Positions 34,054 through 43,698 are shown, counted from the stretch's first letter. The stretch is 64,000 nucleotides of DNA from GWE2-51-13 sp041736705 (GCA_041736705.1 JBGSTC010000019.1:1-64000), one strand, 5' to 3'. Numbers and translations: made by a program. The notes: a model not told the origin generated them from the letters alone.

Positions 34054-35065
34054 GGTTTTCCTCCGTGATGCGTTTGAATTCCCAGGTCGTATGCAGAACC
34101 ATGGGTTCAAACGCCTTTATGATCCCTTTTGGCGTCGCTTCGTTATTGAGATAATTGGGATAAAACTGGGTTTCGACGCAGATTCCGGATCGGAACCCGT
34201 TTGCGAATCCGTTTTTCCCGATTCCGCTTGATTCCAAATAATTCCCGCTATAGACATGGGCGCCGGGACTTGAGGTCGACACACGTAGACATCGATCACG
34301 ATACGTCACTTCCACAAACGGCGTATCGGTTTGAAGATTGCGTATGAAGTGATGGTCCAAGCCCTTGGCTAAACGGAATTGGGGTTCGTCTTGAATTAAT
34401 CGGTTACCCAGCAGGACGGCGGATTTGAAATCCATCGCATCATGGCAGGGACAAGGAGGATAGAGCGATAATCCGTCAGGATCGACCGGAGCGAAGAAGC
34501 CCGCATCGATTCGTAAGGAATGATTGTGTATGGTCTCTTCGTCGGAGAGGTTGAAATAACTGTGTTGGGTCGGATTGAACGGACTGTCTTGGTCGCAAAG
34601 TCCGCGGTATTCCAGTTCGATCCGGTTTTCCACGAGCTTCACGCTCAGTGAGAAATCCAGGTTCCCGGGATAATTCTCTTCCAGATCGGCGCTTACGTAT
34701 CGAAGGAGGATCGAAGTTTCGTCATGATGGAGGACGTCGAAAATACGCTTGTTGAAACCTAGGATGCCGCCATGAAGATGATTGGGTCCGTTGTTGAGTG
34801 CGAGTTGGTACGGTTTTCCGTTTAGGACGAATTTTCCCTTTTCGATCCGGTTGCTACAACGACCGATGGTGGCGCCCAGATACTTGGTATCGCGGACATA
34901 GTCCGCCAGGGTTTCATAGCCCAGGACAACGTCTTTTTGAAACGACTTGACGAAAAGAGAACGGATGATCGCTCCGAAATCGCTGATTTCCAAGCGCAAT
35001 TGTTCGTTCTCCAACGTGTATACTCCGATTTCTCTTCCTTCAAACGTACCCCAGATCGTTTTCAT
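34046..35065 (-). CDS. galM: Aldose 1-epimerase (mutarotase)
   Basis: Interconverts the anomers of galactose, providing alpha-galactose for GalK. The 339 residues have the family elements NGPNHLHGGILGFNKR and NPTQHSYFNLS, and the C-terminal catalytic region (GICVETQFYPNYLNNE). A TAGGAGGG site precedes the ATG, 8 bp after rnc. Its presence directly behind rnc is unusual. Confidence 0.93.
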   Translation of the reverse strand: MKTIWGTFEGREIGVYTLENEQLRLEISDFGAIIRSLFVKSFQKDVVLGYETLADYVRDTKYLGATIGRCSNRIEKGKFVLNGKPYQLALNNGPNHLHGGILGFNKRIFDVLHHDETSILLRYVSADLEENYPGNLDFSLSVKLVENRIELEYRGLCDQDSPFNPTQHSYFNLSDEETIHNHSLRIDAGFFAPVDPDGLSLYPPCPCHDAMDFKSAVLLGNRLIQDEPQFRLAKGLDHHFIRNLQTDTPFVEVTYRDRCLRVSTSSPGAHVYSGNYLESSGIGKNGFANGFRSGICVETQFYPNYLNNEATPKGIIKAFEPMVLHTTWEFKRITEENHE

Positions 35066-35073
35066 GGTCCCTC

Positions 35074-35754
35074 CTAGAGCGCAAGTTTGGTCAATGCATC
35101 CTTGGCTGCCGCTTGTTCGGCGCGTTTCTTCGAGTTGCCCTTCCCTTTTCCCAAAATGATCCCGTCGACCCGGACCGCGACTTCGAATTCGGGTTTGTTT
35201 GAGGGACCGACGACGGAAAGTACTTCGTAGACCACCGTTTTGCGGTCATCCGATTGTGCGATTTCTTGAAGGCGTGTTTTATGATCGGTCACGAGATTCA
35301 TGGTTTTCGTCAACGAAGCGACGGGGATGGCTAAGCGCAATACTTGATCCGCCGTATCGAAGCCGAATTCCAGATAGATCGCACCGATGAAGGCTTCGAA
35401 CACGTCCGCCAATAAGGAATCGCGGTTGCGTCCGCCGGTTTTCTCTTCGCCGACCCCGAGTTTCATGAATTCGCCCAATCCTAAGGTCCGGCAATACCCC
35501 GCCAACGACTTTTCGCAAACCAGTTGTGCACGTAGCGTGGTCATGTCCCCTTCGGGCATCACGGGCGAGACATGGTAAAGGACACGGGCGGTCCATAATT
35601 GCAAAACCGCGTCGCCGATGAATTCCAGACGTTCGTTATCCCCTGCTTCTTCGGGATGTTCGTTCAGATAGGAAGTATGGATGAAAGACTGTTCCACCAA
35701 AGCCGACCCGGTGTAAGGAATGGCATGCGTTTCGCACCAGGTTTTTAAGTTCAT
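35074..35754 (-). CDS. rnc: Ribonuclease III
   Basis: Double-strand-specific endoribonuclease for rRNA processing. The 226 residues have the RNase III signature ERLEFIGDAVLQLW, the second metal motif LADVFEAFIGAIYLE and a C-terminal double-stranded RNA-binding domain ending GKGNSKKRAEQAAAKDAL. The start overlaps plsX by 4 bases. smc, usual next gene in Bacillota, is instead at the far end of the window. Confidence 0.96.
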   Translation of the reverse strand: MNLKTWCETHAIPYTGSALVEQSFIHTSYLNEHPEEAGDNERLEFIGDAVLQLWTARVLYHVSPVMPEGDMTTLRAQLVCEKSLAGYCRTLGLGEFMKLGVGEEKTGGRNRDSLLADVFEAFIGAIYLEFGFDTADQVLRLAIPVASLTKTMNLVTDHKTRLQEIAQSDDRKTVVYEVLSVVGPSNKPEFEVAVRVDGIILGKGKGNSKKRAEQAAAKDALTKLAL

Positions 35755-36716
35755 AACAATTCCTTCATGCGGTCGACGACGTCGATTTCGACCAATCGGC
35801 TCAACAGGAGAATGGCGTTGGTGAAGGCTTCCACATCGCTTGACCCGTGGGCTTTGACGACCGGACGGTTGATCCCGGCAAGGATGGCGCCGCCATACTT
35901 GCGATAGTCGAAGTAGCGTTTCATATCGATGAGTTTGTTTTTGAGGATCAGAGCACAGAGTTTGGCGACGAAAGAGGACTTGAAGACCCCTTTGATCAGA
36001 CTGGAGTAGGCGGAGATCGTCCCCTCGATCGTCTTCAGCGCGATGTTGCCGCTGAACCCGTCGGTGATGATGACATCGACATCCCCGTTAAGCAGGTCGC
36101 GTCCTTCGATGTTGCCGACGAAGTTGATGTGTTCAAGCGCTTTGATCTTCTCATAGGCGTCTTTATGGACGGAATCCCCTTTTTTCGCCTCGGATCCGAT
36201 GTTTAATAGCGCGATTTTGGGATGTTCAAGATTGTGGACGGCTTTGGCATAGGCATGGCCCATCAGAGCGAACTGCATCAGCTGTTCGCTGCTGTTTTCC
36301 GCGTTGCATCCGACATCCAACATGTCGCATAAGGTATGTTTCAAGGTCGGGAACGTGATCGTCAACGCCGGTCGTTCAAGGTTTTCGAAGGTTCGAAGGA
36401 TCAGTAGAGAAGCGGCGAGAAGCGCCGCGGTCGACCCGCAGCTGACGATCCCGTCGCACTGTCCTTGTTTGACGGATTCGATCGCCTTGATCATCGAAGA
36501 ATCGCTCTTGCGGCGTACCGCCAACGGACCTTCTTCCATGCTCATGACTTGCGTGGTATGGACGACGGTGCAAAAAGACGTCAGGTCGTTGAGTTCGTCC
36601 TGATTGCCGAAAACCGTGAAACGGATGTCGGGATGGGTTAAGTGTACATTCTTGATGGCTTGTACGACGACGGCGCTGCCGCCATCCCCGCCCATCGCAT
36701 CGATTGCTAGATTCAT
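35751..36716 (-). CDS. plsX: Phosphate acyltransferase PlsX
   Basis: Converts acyl-ACP to acyl-phosphate for phospholipid synthesis, working at the membrane surface. The 321 residues begin MNLAIDAMGGDGGSAVVVQ and contain SMEEGPLAVRRKSDSSMIKAI and ITDGFSGNIALKTIEG. fabD, fabG and acpP, which usually follow, are absent here. A weak TATAAT (36737-36742, minus strand) lies between recG and this gene. Confidence 0.95.
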   Translation of the reverse strand: MNLAIDAMGGDGGSAVVVQAIKNVHLTHPDIRFTVFGNQDELNDLTSFCTVVHTTQVMSMEEGPLAVRRKSDSSMIKAIESVKQGQCDGIVSCGSTAALLAASLLILRTFENLERPALTITFPTLKHTLCDMLDVGCNAENSSEQLMQFALMGHAYAKAVHNLEHPKIALLNIGSEAKKGDSVHKDAYEKIKALEHINFVGNIEGRDLLNGDVDVIITDGFSGNIALKTIEGTISAYSSLIKGVFKSSFVAKLCALILKNKLIDMKRYFDYRKYGGAILAGINRPVVKAHGSSDVEAFTNAILLLSRLVEIDVVDRMKELL

Positions 36717-36744
36717 AGGGAGTCACCTCGTTCTTTATTATACC

Positions 36745-38739
36745 TTAATCCAAGAAAGCCTGGTCCTTGTTTTGTGAATTTTTAAGGACGGTCAACCAAT
36801 TTATGATTTCAGGATCTTTGCTTTTCAGCATCTCCGCCGCATCCTGTTGGGCGGTTTTCAGGATGTTGATGTCGCGTACGACGTTGGCGATCAGGAAACT
36901 CGGAATCCCGCTCTGCTTGATCCCAAGCATCTCGCCCGGTCCGCGGAGTTCCAAGTCTTTGTTGGCGATCGTAAACCCGTCGTCCGTTTCGCTCAGGATG
37001 CCAAGCCTCTCTAGCGTCAGCGGATCTTCGCTATCGCTTAGCAAATAACATTTGCCTTCAATGCTTCCCCGTCCGACCCTTCCGCGCAACTGATGCAATT
37101 GCGAAAGACCGAAGCGGTCGCTGTCGTAGACGACCATGACGTTGGCGTTGGGGATGCTGACACCGACTTCGATGACGGTGGTGCAGACCAAAAGGTCGGT
37201 TTCCCCGTTCAGAAAGTTCTTCAGTACGTTATCTTTGGCTTCGTTGGACAACTTGCCGTGGAGTTGATCGATCGTGATCGATTTCGGTAAGTATTTCTTC
37301 AAACTCGCGGTGATCGAATTCACGTTGCGCAGTTCGGAGTCTTCTTCGATCGCCGGACAGACCACATAGATCTGCGTCTTTTTCTTGATTTCATCCAAGA
37401 GTTCCTTCAAGATCGGTTGGATGCTGTTCCCTTGAAGTACGTGCGTGACGATTTTGGGTTTGCCGACATGATATTGCTTGATGGTCGAGACATCCAGGTC
37501 GCCAAACACGAAGGAAGCCAGGGTACGCGGGATCGGGGTCGCGCTCATGAGGAGGAAATCGACTTTGTCCCCTTTCGCGCCCAATGCTTGACGTTGTTTG
37601 ACTCCGAAACGATGTTGTTCATCGGCGACGACCAACCCGCAGTTTTGAAATTTCACGTCGTCCTGGATAAGCGAATGGGTTCCGACGATGATGTCGATCT
37701 CGCCTTTTTCTAGTCGTGACAGGATATCGCGTTTGACACCCGAGGGTAGTGCCGAATAGAGCGCTTCGATCCGGATCGACGTCGGAAGATAGCTTTTTAG
37801 CGTCGTCAAGTGCTGCGAGGCGAGGATTTCGGTCGGGACAAGCAATGCGGCTTGGTGATGGGAGAGGACGCTGGCATACATGGCCAAGGCGGCGACGACC
37901 GTTTTCCCGCTCCCCACATCCCCTTGGAGTAAGCGATACATGCGTTTGGACGACTGTAGGTCATCGAGGATTTCATTCAGGACGTCGCGTTGGCCTTCCG
38001 TCAATTCGAAAGGCAGGTGTTTCGTCCAGTCTTCGATCATCCGTCGGTCGAAAACCTTGATTTTACCGAAGTCGCTTGCGATCCGTTCGTCCCGCATCCA
38101 CCTCAGTTTCGTCGTGAACCGAAGAAACTCCTCGTACTTCAACGTACGCGCCGCCTGGTTGACTTCTTCCATCGAAGTGGGGCGATGAATGAATTTCAGT
38201 GCCTGTTTCATGGGCAATAAACGATAAGCAGTGCGAAGACTTGAGGGCAGGTCCAGGATTTTAACGGATTCGAAGCGTTCGAAGAGCCGATCCAGGACAT
38301 GGAGGATGTCTTTCTGTGTGACATCCTTGCGTAGCGCATAGACGGGATGGATCCCGAGTTGGTCGATCATCTTTTGTCCGTTGTATTGGGTCGCGGTGAT
38401 CTTGAGGTCGCCGTCGTACTTGCCAAACAAGGTGAACGTTGATTTCATGTTGGAAACCCAAGGTCGGTTGAAGATCGTCACTTGAAATATGTTCTCTTCG
38501 GTTTGGAAGAGGAATTTCGTGATTTGAAGCGTCGAGCGTACCCTGACCGTTTTCACAGGTGGGATGATTTGCCCTTCGATGACGATCTTATCCCCTTTTT
38601 TCCATGAGGAAAACGGAAGCGGGTTGACTTCCTCATACCGTGTCGGGTAATGATAAAGAAGACTCTCGGGGGTATCGAAACCCGCTTCCGTCAATCGTAA
38701 GATCAAGTTCGGACTGCATTTCAGCTCTTTAAAGTCCAT
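36745..38739 (-). CDS. recG: ATP-dependent DNA helicase RecG
   Basis: Branch-migration helicase for stalled forks. The 664 residues from ATG 38739 have an N-terminal wedge/OB domain, Walker A LLQGDVGSGKTVVAALA, DEQHRFGVKQR, SATPIPRTLA and QLRGRVGRG. The open frame runs upstream, but those residues lie in the upstream gene's end and look unrelated. No Shine-Dalgarno precedes this ATG and a terminator lies between it and the upstream gene, so its expression signals are unclear. Confidence 0.95.
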   Translation of the reverse strand: MDFKELKCSPNLILRLTEAGFDTPESLLYHYPTRYEEVNPLPFSSWKKGDKIVIEGQIIPPVKTVRVRSTLQITKFLFQTEENIFQVTIFNRPWVSNMKSTFTLFGKYDGDLKITATQYNGQKMIDQLGIHPVYALRKDVTQKDILHVLDRLFERFESVKILDLPSSLRTAYRLLPMKQALKFIHRPTSMEEVNQAARTLKYEEFLRFTTKLRWMRDERIASDFGKIKVFDRRMIEDWTKHLPFELTEGQRDVLNEILDDLQSSKRMYRLLQGDVGSGKTVVAALAMYASVLSHHQAALLVPTEILASQHLTTLKSYLPTSIRIEALYSALPSGVKRDILSRLEKGEIDIIVGTHSLIQDDVKFQNCGLVVADEQHRFGVKQRQALGAKGDKVDFLLMSATPIPRTLASFVFGDLDVSTIKQYHVGKPKIVTHVLQGNSIQPILKELLDEIKKKTQIYVVCPAIEEDSELRNVNSITASLKKYLPKSITIDQLHGKLSNEAKDNVLKNFLNGETDLLVCTTVIEVGVSIPNANVMVVYDSDRFGLSQLHQLRGRVGRGSIEGKCYLLSDSEDPLTLERLGILSETDDGFTIANKDLELRGPGEMLGIKQSGIPSFLIANVVRDINILKTAQQDAAEMLKSKDPEIINWLTVLKNSQNKDQAFLD

Positions 38740-38749
38740 GGTTTCTACG

Positions 38750-38769
38750 AAAAAGGGCAAGAACCCTTT
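38750..38769 (-). terminator. Terminator between the DAK-domain gene and recG
   Basis: Minus strand AAAGGG-TTCTTG-CCCTTT followed by TTTTT, directly at the stop codon of the upstream gene. The 6-bp stem is short, so partial read-through into recG is plausible. Confidence 0.7.
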
Positions 38770-40393
38770 ATTCGACTCCGAAAATGAAGGAATAGACTGG
38801 CTGTTGCCCTTGTACGATTTCCGCTTCGACGCTCGGGAACCGTTCTTCGATGAAAGATTGGATGTCGGCGACTTCTTCGTCGCTGACGTCTTCGCCGACC
38901 AAGACGGTGATGATTTCACTGTCGTCGTCGACTAAGGTTTCAAGTAAGGATTTCGTCGCGACAAGTTTATCGTTGGTGGAAACCACGATGTTCTTCTCGG
39001 CGATCCCCATATAGTCCCCGGCGTTGATGTCCCTGCCCTCGTAGACGGTGTCTTTGATGGCATAGGTGACTTGACCGGTTTTGACATGTTTGATGGCCTG
39101 CAGCATCTCGCCGATGTTTTCTTCGACGGAAACCTGCGGGTTGAACATGATGCATGCGCTCAATCCCTGCGGGATGCTCTTGGTCGGCAAGACCCGGACA
39201 TCCACTTCATCCAGGATGCTTTCCGCCTGTTGGGCGGCGAGGATGATGTTGGAATTGTTGGGAAGGATGAAGATGTGGTCCGCATTGACCTTTTGACAGG
39301 CGGCGACGAAATCTTCGGTGGAAGGGTTCATCGTCTGTCCGCCGCTGATCACGACGTCGACCCGATATTCTTCAAAGAGTTTCTTGATCCCGTCCCCTGC
39401 GGCGACGGCGATCAGCGCGTATTTCTTCTTCGGTGTTTTCTTGACTTCAAGCAAGGTGCCGTCGACCAAGTGTTGGTGTTGCTCCTGCATGTTTTCGATC
39501 TTCAGTTTCAAGAACTCCCCGTAGCGTTGACCCAAGTTGAGTGCATCGCCGGGTGTCAGGGTGTGGACATGGACTTTGACAAGCTCTTCGTCCTGCACGA
39601 CCACGATCGATTCCCCCAGACGGGCCAAGGCTTGACGGAATTTTTCCTCTTCGAAGATCTCGATGGTTTCCGGATTGAGTTTGATGATGAATTCGGTACA
39701 ATACCCGAATTCGTCGTTTTCGTATTCGGATTGGACGCCATGGCCGCCTTCGGTCTTTTCAAGCAACGAGACGGGCGTCCCCAATAAACCAAGTCTGAAT
39801 CCTTCAAGGATGGTGACATAGCCGGCACCGCCGCTATCGACGACTCCGACTTCTTTCAGTACCGGAAGCAATTCAGGCGTGTTCTGAAGGGAGACATGGG
39901 CGCTTTGGATCAGAAAGTCGAAATATTCGATCATATCCTTATCCGGATGCGAGAGTAGGAAATCCTGGGCTTGCTTGCCGCTTTCACGCAGGACGGTGAG
40001 AATCGTTCCTTCAACCGGACGCATGACCGCTTTATAGGCGACTTCCGTCCCTTTTACCAACGCATCGGCGACATCCTTGACACTCAAGGTGCCCTTCCCT
40101 TCGACCGACTGGTAAAAGCCACGGAAAATCTGGGAAAGGATGACCCCGGAATTCCCGCGGGCACCCATCAACAATCCTTTAGATAGAACTTTGGCGATGT
40201 CCCCGACATTGTCGTTTAGGACCGCTTTGGCATCTTTCACACCGGAGGTGAAAGTCAGATTCATATTTGTGCCCGTATCTCCGTCCGGAACCGGGAATAC
40301 GTTTAACGCGTCAATTTCACGATGGTGGTTGGTGAGATTATTCGCACCGCTCTCCAACATGTCCTTGAACACTGAGCCGTTGATCGTTTTCAT
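38768..40393 (-). CDS. DAK2/DegV-type fatty-acid kinase-like protein (YloV family)
   Basis: 541 residues from ATG 40393 (MKTINGSVFKDMLESGANNL; GGAGG upstream). The N-terminal Dak2 ATP-binding domain includes FPVPDGDTGTNMNLT and LLMGARGNSGVILSQI; the C-terminal half is DegV-like. The family is homologous to FakA, which phosphorylates fatty acids bound by FakB; here no fakB is nearby. It lies next to an Asp23 gene as in Bacillus yloU-yloV. Confidence 0.9.
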   Translation of the reverse strand: MKTINGSVFKDMLESGANNLTNHHREIDALNVFPVPDGDTGTNMNLTFTSGVKDAKAVLNDNVGDIAKVLSKGLLMGARGNSGVILSQIFRGFYQSVEGKGTLSVKDVADALVKGTEVAYKAVMRPVEGTILTVLRESGKQAQDFLLSHPDKDMIEYFDFLIQSAHVSLQNTPELLPVLKEVGVVDSGGAGYVTILEGFRLGLLGTPVSLLEKTEGGHGVQSEYENDEFGYCTEFIIKLNPETIEIFEEEKFRQALARLGESIVVVQDEELVKVHVHTLTPGDALNLGQRYGEFLKLKIENMQEQHQHLVDGTLLEVKKTPKKKYALIAVAAGDGIKKLFEEYRVDVVISGGQTMNPSTEDFVAACQKVNADHIFILPNNSNIILAAQQAESILDEVDVRVLPTKSIPQGLSACIMFNPQVSVEENIGEMLQAIKHVKTGQVTYAIKDTVYEGRDINAGDYMGIAEKNIVVSTNDKLVATKSLLETLVDDDSEIITVLVGEDVSDEEVADIQSFIEERFPSVEAEIVQGQQPVYSFIFGVE

Positions 40394-40403
40394 GTTTCCT
40401 CCG

Positions 40404-40763
40404 TTATGCGACGACGCGTACGCCTTGGACATAAACGTTGATGGAAACGAATTCCTGTTCAAGCGTCTTCTCCAAAATATACTTTACTTTTTTCTGTACT
40501 TCGGTGACGACTTCGGAAATCCGAACGCCGAAACTGATGACGATATATAGGTCGATCTCAAACCCCGCTTCGCTTTTGCGCACGACGACCCCTTTTGAAT
40601 AGTTTTCTTTTTTCAGCAATTCCGCAATTCCGTCTTTCAGGACTTTTTGCGATGCCATCCCCACAACACCGTAACACTCGGTCACCACGCCGCCGGCCAA
40701 GGTCGCGATGGCTTCCTGGCTGATATTGATGTTCCCTAATTTGGTGATGCGATCAATTGACAT
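40404..40763 (-). CDS. Asp23/Gls24-family protein (YloU type)
   Basis: 119 residues with the family features NISQEAIATLAGGVVTECYGVVGM and a conserved I-D-L-Y-I-V strand (FEIDLYIVISFGVRISEV). AAGGAGGAAG precedes the ATG. It lies 10 bp before the DAK-domain gene. It is related to the Asp23 member at 10418-10756. Function in this lineage is not known. Confidence 0.9.
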   Translation of the reverse strand: MSIDRITKLGNINISQEAIATLAGGVVTECYGVVGMASQKVLKDGIAELLKKENYSKGVVVRKSEAGFEIDLYIVISFGVRISEVVTEVQKKVKYILEKTLEQEFVSINVYVQGVRVVA

Positions 40764-40789
40764 ACATCTTCCTCCTTTGTAGCATTGCT

Positions 40790-40818
40790 ATTATAGCAGA
40801 CTCTTTTATGAAATACAA
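40790..40818 (-). promoter_or_regulatory. Promoter of the asp23-2/DAK operon
   Basis: Minus strand TTGTAT (40813-40818), 17-base spacer, TATAAT (40790-40795), in the gap after divIB. No terminator for divIB is seen here. Confidence 0.75.
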
Positions 40819-40820
40819 AG

Positions 40821-41585
40821 CTAGTTCTCACAAGGTTGACTAAAGGCCGTACGTGTCATTTCGTCGAAAAAGATGCATGAATTCGCGGTATTCAGGGCGT
40901 TTACGATCCGCGGATACTCTTCCAGCATGTCCAGGGTGGACAGACCGGTATAAACCCGGTTGCCATCCTGCATGATGACTTTCACGTAATTTTCATCGTA
41001 GGATGTCGGATGACGATGGATTTCGGATACATTCCCCAACGAAGACGAAGTCAGTACGTTCAAGGCGGCGACGAGTTCGTTCAGACTTTCCTCTTCAGCA
41101 TAGCCGTAGATCCCGGGTGAAAACAACCAAGCTTTCGCATAATCCACCTGCATTTCCAACAGACTCCCGTCCGCCAGAACCACTTTGCCTTGGTCCATCC
41201 AAATCGCGGTCACTTTGTTTTCGATGACCTGAATGACGATCTCGTTGTTTTTCGTAAGTCGGACGTCCACATCCTGGATCAATGGATCATCAGCCAGAAG
41301 TTTTCGCAGCGTGGAGGCGTTGACGGCGAGAAACCAATCGTCGTAAGAAATACCGCTGCGCTGTAAAATCGCTTCGTCGCTGTAGATCTGATTGCCCGAG
41401 ATCAACACCGCATGGACCGTCGACAACGATGAGGTGAAATAGGAATACAAACCGAAAGAAGAAACGGCGGTGAACGCAAGCAAAGAAAAGACAACCATAA
41501 AACGGTTCAATCGTTTTTGTTTCTGTTCTTTTTTGCGTCTGGCGATCAGATCGTCGACCGATGCCACATCCTTACTGAACTTCAT
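40821..41585 (-). CDS. divIB: Cell division protein DivIB/FtsQ
   Basis: Single-pass divisome protein. 254 residues: basic cytoplasmic N-terminus (RRKKEQKQKRLNR), one membrane segment (about 30-51), a POTRA domain (about 55-125; VHAVLISGNQIYSDEAIL) and the FtsQ/DivIB domain. It overlaps murB by 14 bases, the murG-murB-divIB order of Bacillota. ftsA and ftsZ do not follow in this window. Confidence 0.9.
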   Translation of the reverse strand: MKFSKDVASVDDLIARRKKEQKQKRLNRFMVVFSLLAFTAVSSFGLYSYFTSSLSTVHAVLISGNQIYSDEAILQRSGISYDDWFLAVNASTLRKLLADDPLIQDVDVRLTKNNEIVIQVIENKVTAIWMDQGKVVLADGSLLEMQVDYAKAWLFSPGIYGYAEEESLNELVAALNVLTSSSLGNVSEIHRHPTSYDENYVKVIMQDGNRVYTGLSTLDMLEEYPRIVNALNTANSCIFFDEMTRTAFSQPCEN

Positions 41586-42489
41586 CGGTTTTCCTCCAAT
41601 TGAAAAATTCGACTTCGGTATGCAATTCGACCTCGAACTTCCGTTTCACCTCGTCTTGGATGATGGTGATCAGAGCGGCGACATCGACCGCTTTCGCATG
41701 GTCGACGTTGATGATGAAGTTGGCGTGTTTGTTTGATATCTGAGCCCCTCCGACTTTCTTTCCGCGAAGGTGGCAGGCTTCGATGTATTCCCAGGCGAAA
41801 TGCTTGGGCGGATTGCGGAAGATGCTGCCGGAATTGGGGAAATCCAAGGGTTGGGATTCGATCCGGCGGGTACGCCGTTGGTCGATGAGCTGACGGATCT
41901 CTTCCGGGTCTTTTTTCTTAAGTTTCAGGCGCGCGGCCAGGATGATCCAGTCGGGGTGGTGTTGGAAAACGGAGGTACGATACCCCCATTCGCAGGATTT
42001 ACCGGGAATCCATCGCGGTTTCCCGTCGATGAGGACTTCCACTTCTTCGACCAGGTCCCCGATCCATCCTTGATAGGCTCCGGCATTCATATAGATCGCA
42101 CCGGCGAGGGTTCCGGGAATCCCGCAGGCGAATTCCAATCCGGACAATCCGGCTTTCATCGCCTGGTAACTCAATGCGATCAAGCTCGCTCCGCCTTGCG
42201 CGACGGCGCCTTCCTCTTCGAAGAAAACATCGGTGAACGTACGATCCAACCGAAGGACAAGTCCGTCGAAATCATCATCGGAGGCAAGGATGTTCGACCC
42301 TTTCCCGATGATTTTCACCATGACGCCGGCTTGCTTCGTCAGATTGAGGATTTCACATAAAGCCAACTCGTTTTTCGGATAGGCGACATAGCGTGCGACT
42401 CCGCCCACGCCCATCGTCGTCATCACGGAAAACGCGACATATTCATCGACCGTCGCATATTGACGCAAACGGGTTAAGAAGTTTTCCAT
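41572..42489 (-). CDS. murB: UDP-N-acetylenolpyruvoylglucosamine reductase
   Basis: FAD enzyme that makes UDP-MurNAc. The 305 residues include TTMGVGGVARYVAYP, the FAD loop IIGKGSNILASDDDFDG, GIPGTLAGAIYMNAGAYQG and the catalytic-serine region NSGSIFRNP, ending with HTEVEFF. It starts directly after the murG stop. Confidence 0.96.
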   Translation of the reverse strand: MENFLTRLRQYATVDEYVAFSVMTTMGVGGVARYVAYPKNELALCEILNLTKQAGVMVKIIGKGSNILASDDDFDGLVLRLDRTFTDVFFEEEGAVAQGGASLIALSYQAMKAGLSGLEFACGIPGTLAGAIYMNAGAYQGWIGDLVEEVEVLIDGKPRWIPGKSCEWGYRTSVFQHHPDWIILAARLKLKKKDPEEIRQLIDQRRTRRIESQPLDFPNSGSIFRNPPKHFAWEYIEACHLRGKKVGGAQISNKHANFIINVDHAKAVDVAALITIIQDEVKRKFEVELHTEVEFFNWRKTDEVQ

Positions 42490-43575
42490 TTAGTTCCCCT
42501 TCAGTATCTTTTCCATGAGTTTGATCATCTCTTCGGCGGCATCGGGTTTCCCCAGTGTTTTCGCCGCCTTGCCCATGGCTTGAAGTCGCTCGGGGTGTTG
42601 GACCAACGCGGTGATTTCTTTGACCAAACGATCGGCATTCATGTCTTTTTCCTCGATCATCAGCGCCGCGCCGAAATCGCTCAGTGACTTCGCATTGAGA
42701 ACCTGATGGTTGTTGGGGACGTAGGGACTGGGGATGATGATCGAAGGAAGACCGACGACGGTGATTTCCGCCGCGGTGGTCGCTCCGCCGCGACAAACCA
42801 TGAGGTCGACGACCTGCATCAACTTCAATTGATCGACATAAGGGACGATCTTCAGGTTGACGTCCTCGTCGATCCTTGTGATGAAACGTTCATAGTGTTT
42901 CTTCCCCGTCACATAGATCAGTTGGAAGGAAGCGCCGCGCAGTTTCTCCAACACTTCGACCATGACGTCGTTCACGGATTCGCTCCCCAAGGATCCCATG
43001 ACGATCAAGACGGTTTTCAATTGTGGATCCAATCCGTAGGTCGTTAGGATTTTAGGATCCGCCTGGCTTTTCTTCAGTTCGAACGTCCGTGGATTCCCCA
43101 AAAGATGGGTCTTATCATGCGGGAATTGTCCGGCGTTTTCCGGATAACAGGTGACGATCGCATCGACCTTCGGAGCCAGTGCGCGGTTGGCTTTCCCCGC
43201 GTAGGAATTCTGTTCGTGAAGCATGGTTTTGATTTTCAAGGCTTGGGCGGCGCTCAATACGGGAACGCTGACGTATCCGCCGAAACCCACGACGAAATCC
43301 GGTCTGAATTCGTTGAGGATCTGGATCGCCTTGCTTCGGCTCTTCAGCATCTTGATGGCGGCGTTGAGTTTCGCGAAGATCGAACCGTTGAACCCTCTCG
43401 CATCCAAACCGATGAAACGAAAACCCAACGCCGGGATTTCCGTCGCTTCCATGCGGTCGTTGTTTCCGATGAAAAGGATTTCCGTCGTTTGGTCGCTTTC
43501 TTGTAAGGCACGTGCAAATGATACTGCGGGATAGATATGTCCACCGGTACCCCCGGTCGCAATGCATACTTTCAT
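42490..43575 (-). CDS. murG: UDP-GlcNAc:lipid I transferase MurG
   Basis: Peripheral membrane glycosyltransferase that forms lipid II. The 361 residues begin with TGGTGGHIYPAVSFA and contain HEQNSYAGKANRALA, VVMGSLGSESVND and the UDP-binding VCRGGATTAAEITV. AAGGAGAG precedes the ATG, and a promoter lies just upstream. Confidence 0.96.
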   Translation of the reverse strand: MKVCIATGGTGGHIYPAVSFARALQESDQTTEILFIGNNDRMEATEIPALGFRFIGLDARGFNGSIFAKLNAAIKMLKSRSKAIQILNEFRPDFVVGFGGYVSVPVLSAAQALKIKTMLHEQNSYAGKANRALAPKVDAIVTCYPENAGQFPHDKTHLLGNPRTFELKKSQADPKILTTYGLDPQLKTVLIVMGSLGSESVNDVMVEVLEKLRGASFQLIYVTGKKHYERFITRIDEDVNLKIVPYVDQLKLMQVVDLMVCRGGATTAAEITVVGLPSIIIPSPYVPNNHQVLNAKSLSDFGAALMIEEKDMNADRLVKEITALVQHPERLQAMGKAAKTLGKPDAAEEMIKLMEKILKGN

Positions 43576-43598
43576 GTCGGCTCTCCTTGTACCTTGAT

Positions 43599-43607
43599 AT
43601 TATATCA
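43599..43607 (-). promoter_or_regulatory. Extended -10 promoter of murG-murB-divIB
   Basis: Minus strand TGATATAAT (TG-N-TATAAT), about 24 bases before the murG ATG. A poor -35 candidate (TTAAGC) is 16 bases upstream. Confidence 0.6.
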
Positions 43608-43670
43608 TATCCGTCTTGCCGCTTAACTTGAAATCGGGATGAACAGACGATGGCGGGATGGCAATAAGTT

Positions 43671-43679
43671 TGGTAGAAT
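43671..43679 (+). promoter_or_regulatory. Extended -10 promoter of the HAD hydrolase gene
   Basis: TGGTAGAAT, TG-N-TAGAAT, 20 bases before the ATG, divergent from the murG promoter. No -35 is recognisable. Confidence 0.5.
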
Positions 43680-43698
43680 GAGTAAAAGCGGAGGCCCT

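Noticed and set aside
38740..38919. Upstream 60-codon extension of the recG frame.
   Set aside because: It lies inside the DAK-domain gene and terminator, is low-complexity S/K-rich sequence, and does not resemble RecG N-termini.
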